NCBI GenBank assembly: GCA_934446065.1 | Contig: CAKSDP010000040.1 | Span: forward strand, 1 to 8,950 | DNA: 8,950 nucleotides | From: an uncultured Eubacteriales bacterium | GTDB lineage: Bacteria; Bacillota; Clostridia; Oscillospirales; CAG-272 | Reading direction: 5' to 3' | In this document: one piece after another, positions 6,411-8,950 of the stretch | Layout: every line of letters starts with the position of its first letter | How positions within the stretch are numbered: position 1 is the first letter of the stretch | The notes under the pieces: generated by a model | Told to the model about the DNA's origin: nothing | Database searches by the model: none | What the model saw: only the letters and a program-made list of their open reading frames with translations | Program-made: the position numbers and the translations under genes

Positions 6411-7004
6411 ATGAAAAAATCACTTGCAATCATAATCTGTGCTTTTGTCGTGCTTGCGACTGCGGCGTGCGGAAAATCCGACACGGAAAAACTCACCACC
6501 GATGAGATAGAACAGAAGATCGCGGGGCTGCTTGACGAGGACTATGTCTGTGATACAGATATTGATGTGCAGCAGCTGAAGGACTATTACAGGCTCGATA
6601 TGTCTAAGGTAAAAGAGTATACGGCAAAGGAGAGCAAGATCCCGTCGGTCATACCGGACACGGTGATAGTGCTTCGCACTGATAAAAACTATGTCGATAC
6701 GGCAGTTGAAATGCTCAACCGCGCACTCACCGGTACTGTTATGTCCTTCGGATTCGGGAACCCTGTTACCATAAATGCGCGGATCTATACATCGGGCGAA
6801 TATGTTTTATACGTGATCGCCGAGCGCGCGTATGACGGCGGAACACCGGAGCAGCAGCGCGAAGCGGTGAATAATACCTACGCCGAGATAGACAAGGTGC
6901 TCAAAGAGTCACTTGACGGACTGTCCGATAATCTTGCAATGATCCCGGAAAATGCAGGAGACACTACCTACCCCTATGACGAAGATATGCCCATCCTGCG
7001 ATAA
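6411..7004 (+). CDS. Small lipoprotein, DUF4358-like
   Basis: This 197-residue protein has a lipoprotein signal (MKKSLAIIICAFVVLATAAC, Cys20 acylated; Thr at -3 is a little unusual). The mature part is a single soluble domain. The stretch YYRLDMSKVKEYTAKES, then IPDTVIVLRTDKNYVDTAVEMLNR (about 59-104), has the Y-x-hydrophobic-D...V-x-x-Y / D-x-hydrophobic-V-x-x-hydrophobic / hydrophobic-heptad pattern I associate with DUF4358 lipoproteins of Firmicutes. The biochemical role of that family is not established. A central helix (148-172) and an acidic end follow. AAGGAG (6398-6403) sits 7 bases before the ATG. The gene stands alone between two hairpins and appears to share the ECF-like box with the upstream sigma operon. 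I infer a surface protein made in the same stress response. Family assignment is by eye. Confidence 0.8.
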   Translation: MKKSLAIIICAFVVLATAACGKSDTEKLTTDEIEQKIAGLLDEDYVCDTDIDVQQLKDYYRLDMSKVKEYTAKESKIPSVIPDTVIVLRTDKNYVDTAVEMLNRALTGTVMSFGFGNPVTINARIYTSGEYVLYVIAERAYDGGTPEQQREAVNNTYAEIDKVLKESLDGLSDNLAMIPENAGDTTYPYDEDMPILR

Positions 7005-7018
7005 GGCAGGACGGGCAT
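6987..7018. terminator. Hairpin between convergent genes, overlapping the lipoprotein stop codon
   Basis: ATGCCCATCCTGC (6987-6999) pairs with GCAGGACGGGCAT (7006-7018), 12 of 13 positions with one A-C mismatch, loop GATAAG containing most of the TAA stop. Neither side has a T-run, so it is not a textbook intrinsic terminator. Its position between the stop of the lipoprotein and the end of mntP (7029) suggests a shared 3' end or stability hairpin for both convergent messages. Confidence 0.5.
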
Positions 7019-7028
7019 ACGGAATGCG

Positions 7029-7598
7029 TCAGAAATTTATCACGCCGAGATGCTCGAGCAGTATCTTCGTGCCGATAAGCACGAGGATCACGCCGCCGAC
7101 AATCTCGGCTTTGTTTTTGTACTTGAGACCGAATACGTTGCCGACCTTGAGGCCGACAGCTGATATAATAAATGTTGTAGCCCCGATAAACGATACAGCC
7201 GCAACGATATTTACATCCGGCAGAAGGGCAAACGTGATTCCGACCGCAAGTGCGTCAATGCTTGTCGCAACAGCGAGGAGAAACATCGTTTTCACGGAAA
7301 ATGATGCGTTGACCTCCTCCTCGTCCTTCGAGAAGCCTTCCTTGATCATGTTGCCGCCGATGATCAGCAGAAGCACAAATGCAACCCAGTGATCGACCGA
7401 TGTTATGTATCTCTCAAATGTGGTACCGAGGAAATACCCGAGCGTCGGCATCAGCGCCTGAAATCCGCCGAACCAAAGTCCGATAAGAAGATAGTGCTTA
7501 GGACATAGCTTCCGCGTTGACAGTCCCTTACATACAGACACCGCGAAAGCGTCCATTGACAGTCCCACTGCAAGGAGAAAAAGTTCAAGAAGTCCCAT
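7029..7598 (-). CDS. mntP: Manganese efflux pump MntP
   Basis: This 189-residue membrane protein matches the MntP (formerly YebN) family over its full usual length. It has six predicted helices in two repeated halves. Each half carries the family's conserved acidic motif: GLSMDAFAVSVCKGL with Asp16 and ATSIDALAVGITFALL with Asp115. Later come GLKVGNVFG (149-157) and the closing KAEIVGGVILVLIGTKILLEHL. The protein exports Mn2+ across the cytoplasmic membrane to prevent manganese toxicity. The ATG at 7598 is preceded by AGAAAGG (7614-7608) with about 9 bases spacing. The manganese riboswitch upstream agrees with the function and explains the regulation: high Mn2+ allows read-through into the gene. 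It is transcribed alone, convergent with the lipoprotein gene. Confidence 0.97.
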   Translation of the reverse strand: MGLLELFLLAVGLSMDAFAVSVCKGLSTRKLCPKHYLLIGLWFGGFQALMPTLGYFLGTTFERYITSVDHWVAFVLLLIIGGNMIKEGFSKDEEEVNASFSVKTMFLLAVATSIDALAVGITFALLPDVNIVAAVSFIGATTFIISAVGLKVGNVFGLKYKNKAEIVGGVILVLIGTKILLEHLGVINF

Positions 7599-7620
7599 AA
7601 TGTTTTACCTTTCTCGATCG

Positions 7621-7633
7621 GCGGCTTTGCCGC
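7621..7633 (-). other. Small GC hairpin just upstream of the mntP ribosome site
   Basis: GCGGC-AAA-GCCGC on the minus strand forms a 5-base stem with a 3-base loop, 7 bases before the AGAAAGG ribosome site. It lies after the riboswitch terminator, so it would be present only in read-through transcripts. A role in translation or message stability is possible but unsupported; it may be chance. Confidence 0.3.
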
Positions 7634-7658
7634 ACATATTTCGGTGGCTGAAAAGGGC

Positions 7659-7697
7659 AAAAGAAAAGCCCAAGTACAGCCTGCGGCTATACTTGAG
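7659..7697 (-). terminator. Riboswitch-controlled intrinsic terminator of mntP leader
   Basis: Minus-strand CTCAAGTATAGCC (7697-7685) pairs with GGCTGTACTTGGG (7681-7669), a 13-base stem with two G-U wobbles and a GCA loop, followed by TTTTCTTTT (7667-7659). The first six bases of its left arm are the same CTCAAG that forms the 3' strand of aptamer helix P1, so aptamer and terminator cannot form together. Confidence 0.9.
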
Positions 7698-7780
7698 TCT
7701 CGCTGTTTAAGACAAGCCAGACGACATCGCGTCAGTATGTTGACTTGTCACTCCGATGCGGAGCCATCTACTCCCTCAAA
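7692..7780 (-). promoter_or_regulatory. yybP-ykoY (manganese) riboswitch aptamer
   Basis: The minus strand shows the family's core. P1 forms from TTTGAG (7780-7775) and CTCAAG (7697-7692). The conserved L1 GGGAGTAG lies at 7775-7768. Helix P2 is CTCCG/CGGAG (7763-7759 with 7755-7751). A long arm closes with GACAAG/CTTGTC (7749-7744 with 7716-7711). The conserved second loop AGCGAGAC (about 7703-7697) resembles the AGCAAGAC of known members; L1 and this loop form the Mn2+ site. The location directly upstream of mntP is the classic context. Because P1 shares its 3' strand with the terminator, Mn2+ binding should favour read-through (an ON switch). The 5' end coincides with the predicted transcription start. 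Confidence 0.92.
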
Positions 7781-7787
7781 CGTCAAT

Positions 7788-7816
7788 AGTATAGCATAAA
7801 CCGTGCCAGGTGTCAA
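7788..7816 (-). promoter_or_regulatory. sigma-A promoter of the mntP riboswitch transcript
   Basis: On the minus strand, TTGACA (7816-7811), 17-base spacer, TATACT (7793-7788). A TGC triplet directly before the -10 gives an extended -10 (TGCTATACT). The predicted start near 7781 falls exactly at the first base of riboswitch helix P1. This is a strong near-consensus promoter. Confidence 0.85.
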
Positions 7817-7912
7817 CCTTTTTTCTTCCACGGTACATTATATTATGTTTATTTTTATGCACAGGCAAAAAATTCATGATAATTTTTTATACATTTCCGA
7901 TAAAAAAATCTA

Positions 7913-7941
7913 TTCAAAATATCCGTATATCGTAATATAAT
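7913..7941 (+). promoter_or_regulatory. Promoter of the MglB-like gene
   Basis: TTCAAA (7913-7918, 4 of 6 matches to TTGACA), 17-base spacer, perfect TATAAT (7936-7941), in a strongly AT-rich stretch (7831-7945). Start near 7948 gives a leader of about 42 bases. The region 7817-7912 between the divergent promoters is AT-rich, and I see no other gene or clear operator in it. Confidence 0.7.
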
Positions 7942-7989
7942 ATTTTCAACGACGAGGAAAGTCGAAAACGAAAACGGAGGATTTCAAAA

Positions 7990-8950
7990 ATGAAAAAGTT
8001 ACTCGCAATTCTTTTGACACTCACTTTTGTAGTAGGTCTTGCTGCTTGCGGTAAGACGGATTCCGACGACAACGGCGGCTCGAACAATGCCGGTGAGGTT
8101 TCGGTCTTCTACTATACGTACAGTGATACGTACATCTCGAGTGTCCGTACCGCTATGGACAACCTGCTTAAGGGCGCCGGCATCAAGTATCAGAACTACG
8201 ATGCAAACGGCAACCAGACCACTCAGACCGAGCAGGTCACCACGGCAATCGCAAAGGGCGCATCCGCACTCATCGTTAACGTAGTTGACACCGGTTCAAA
8301 CGACGCGGCTCAGACGATCGTTGACAAGGCTAAGGAAAAGAACATTCCCGTTATCTTCTTCAACCGCTCCGTTGAGGAGTCCGTTGTAAAGAGCTATGAC
8401 AAGTGCGTATTCGTAGGTACCGACTACGAGATGGCAGGTCATATGCAGGGCGAGATGATCGGTAACTACGTTGTTGAGCACTTCGCAGACCTCGACCTCA
8501 ACGGCGACGGCAAGATCAGCTACGTAATGTTCAAGGGCCAGGAAGGCAACATGGAGGCTATCGCACGTACTCAGTACGGTGTTGAGGATGCTGACGCCAT
8601 CATCACAAAGGCAGGCAGATCCGCACTTTCCTTCTACGACGATTCCAACGATAAGAAGTACCTCGTAGACCAGAACGGTCTGTGGTCCTCTGCGGCTGCT
8701 ACCGACTATATGTCCACCATCCTTGCAAAGTACAGCGAGTCCAACAATAACATGGTTGAGCTTGTTATCGCTAACAACGATGAGATGGCACTCGGCGCAA
8801 TCTCCGCACTTCAGGCTGCCGGCTACAACAAGGACGACGGAAAGACCATCCCCGTATTCGGTGTTGATGCAACTGACGCAGCTAAGGAAGCAATCAAGAA
8901 CGGCACCATGATCGGTAGTATCAAGCAGGATGCTGACGGAATGGCAAACG
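7990..8950 (+). CDS. mglB: Galactose/glucose-type sugar ABC transporter substrate-binding lipoprotein, MglB-like (partial, 3' end outside)
   Basis: The frame is open from ATG 7990 to the window end: 320 residues, C-terminus missing. It has a lipoprotein signal with lipobox LAAC and Cys20, then a low-complexity Ser/Asn/Gly linker and a periplasmic-binding-protein (PBP type I) fold. It aligns by eye with E. coli MglB. VSVFYYTYSDTYIS carries the sugar-contact Asp46. NVVD carries Asn97. FVGTDYEMAGHMQGEMIGNY follows. DLNGDGKIS (169-177) is the family's calcium-binding loop. LW (Trp232), IANNDEMALGA (260-270) and VFGVDATDAA (Asp293) complete the set. At the site of E. coli His152/Asp154 it has Asn187/Glu189, with Arg193 kept. 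GGAGG (7976-7980) gives the start. Codon use is strongly biased (AAG, GTT, ACC), which suggests high expression. It should bind sugar outside the cell for an MglAC-type importer encoded downstream. Galactose specificity is not certain. Confidence 0.92.
   Translation, partial: MKKLLAILLTLTFVVGLAACGKTDSDDNGGSNNAGEVSVFYYTYSDTYISSVRTAMDNLLKGAGIKYQNYDANGNQTTQTEQVTTAIAKGASALIVNVVDTGSNDAAQTIVDKAKEKNIPVIFFNRSVEESVVKSYDKCVFVGTDYEMAGHMQGEMIGNYVVEHFADLDLNGDGKISYVMFKGQEGNMEAIARTQYGVEDADAIITKAGRSALSFYDDSNDKKYLVDQNGLWSSAAATDYMSTILAKYSESNNNMVELVIANNDEMALGAISALQAAGYNKDDGKTIPVFGVDATDAAKEAIKNGTMIGSIKQDADGMAN

Noticed and set aside
6952..7392. Plus-strand frame of 146 codons opposite mntP
   Set aside because: It lies antisense to a confident mntP gene and crosses the intergenic hairpin; its composition is a Ser/Thr/Ala-rich mirror of a membrane protein.
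7961..7977. Possible catabolite (cre) operator GTCGAAAACGAAAACGG before the MglB-like gene
   Set aside because: Only one half resembles the consensus; the other half lacks the required complementary TTNCA part.
1..8950. CRISPR arrays, tRNA or rRNA genes, insertion sequences, attachment sites
   Set aside because: No regularly spaced repeats, cloverleaf-like sequence, transposase frame or terminal inverted repeats were seen on either strand.

Overview
The window looks like a piece of a Gram-positive, Clostridia-type genome, probably a gut Oscillospiraceae/Ruminococcaceae-like bacterium. The signs are moderately GC-rich genes with AT-rich gaps, strong GGAGG-type ribosome sites, lipobox lipoproteins, no outer-membrane component beside a MacAB-type transporter, and a yybP-ykoY riboswitch in front of mntP. 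The assignment is an inference from sequence style.

Region 1 (1-339) holds the edge of a minus-strand reading frame. It resembles the C-terminal tail found on clostridial TrmA/RlmD-type RNA methyltransferases. Two candidate promoters for the following operon lie here: a housekeeping one (228-256) and an ECF-like one (287-314).

Region 2 (340-6253) is a tight six-gene plus-strand operon: ECF sigma factor, one-pass membrane anti-sigma candidate, HlyD/MacA-like adaptor lipoprotein, MacB/LolD-type ABC ATPase, second membrane-anchored HlyD-like adaptor, and MacB/FtsX-type permease. Neighbouring genes overlap or lie 1-21 bases apart, and a strong stem-loop terminator (6269-6305) follows. The layout suggests an envelope-stress or antimicrobial-responsive export or envelope-remodelling machine that controls its own transcription. 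The use of two different adaptors, one with a domain inserted in its coiled-coil hairpin, is the most unusual point.

Region 3 (6297-7018) is a single lipoprotein gene (DUF4358-like). Its upstream region repeats, at identical spacing, the box found before the sigma gene (CGACA, 16 bases, CGTTATA, inside a shared 14-base identity). It is therefore probably a second target of the same sigma factor. A hairpin overlapping its stop codon separates it from the convergent mntP.

Region 4 (7029-7816, minus strand) is mntP, a manganese exporter. A canonical promoter and a manganese-sensing yybP-ykoY riboswitch precede it, and the terminator visibly competes with the aptamer's P1 helix.

Region 5 (7913-8950) is a divergent sugar-binding lipoprotein gene of the MglB (galactose/glucose) type with its own promoter, cut by the window end. 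It is probably the first gene of a sugar ABC importer.
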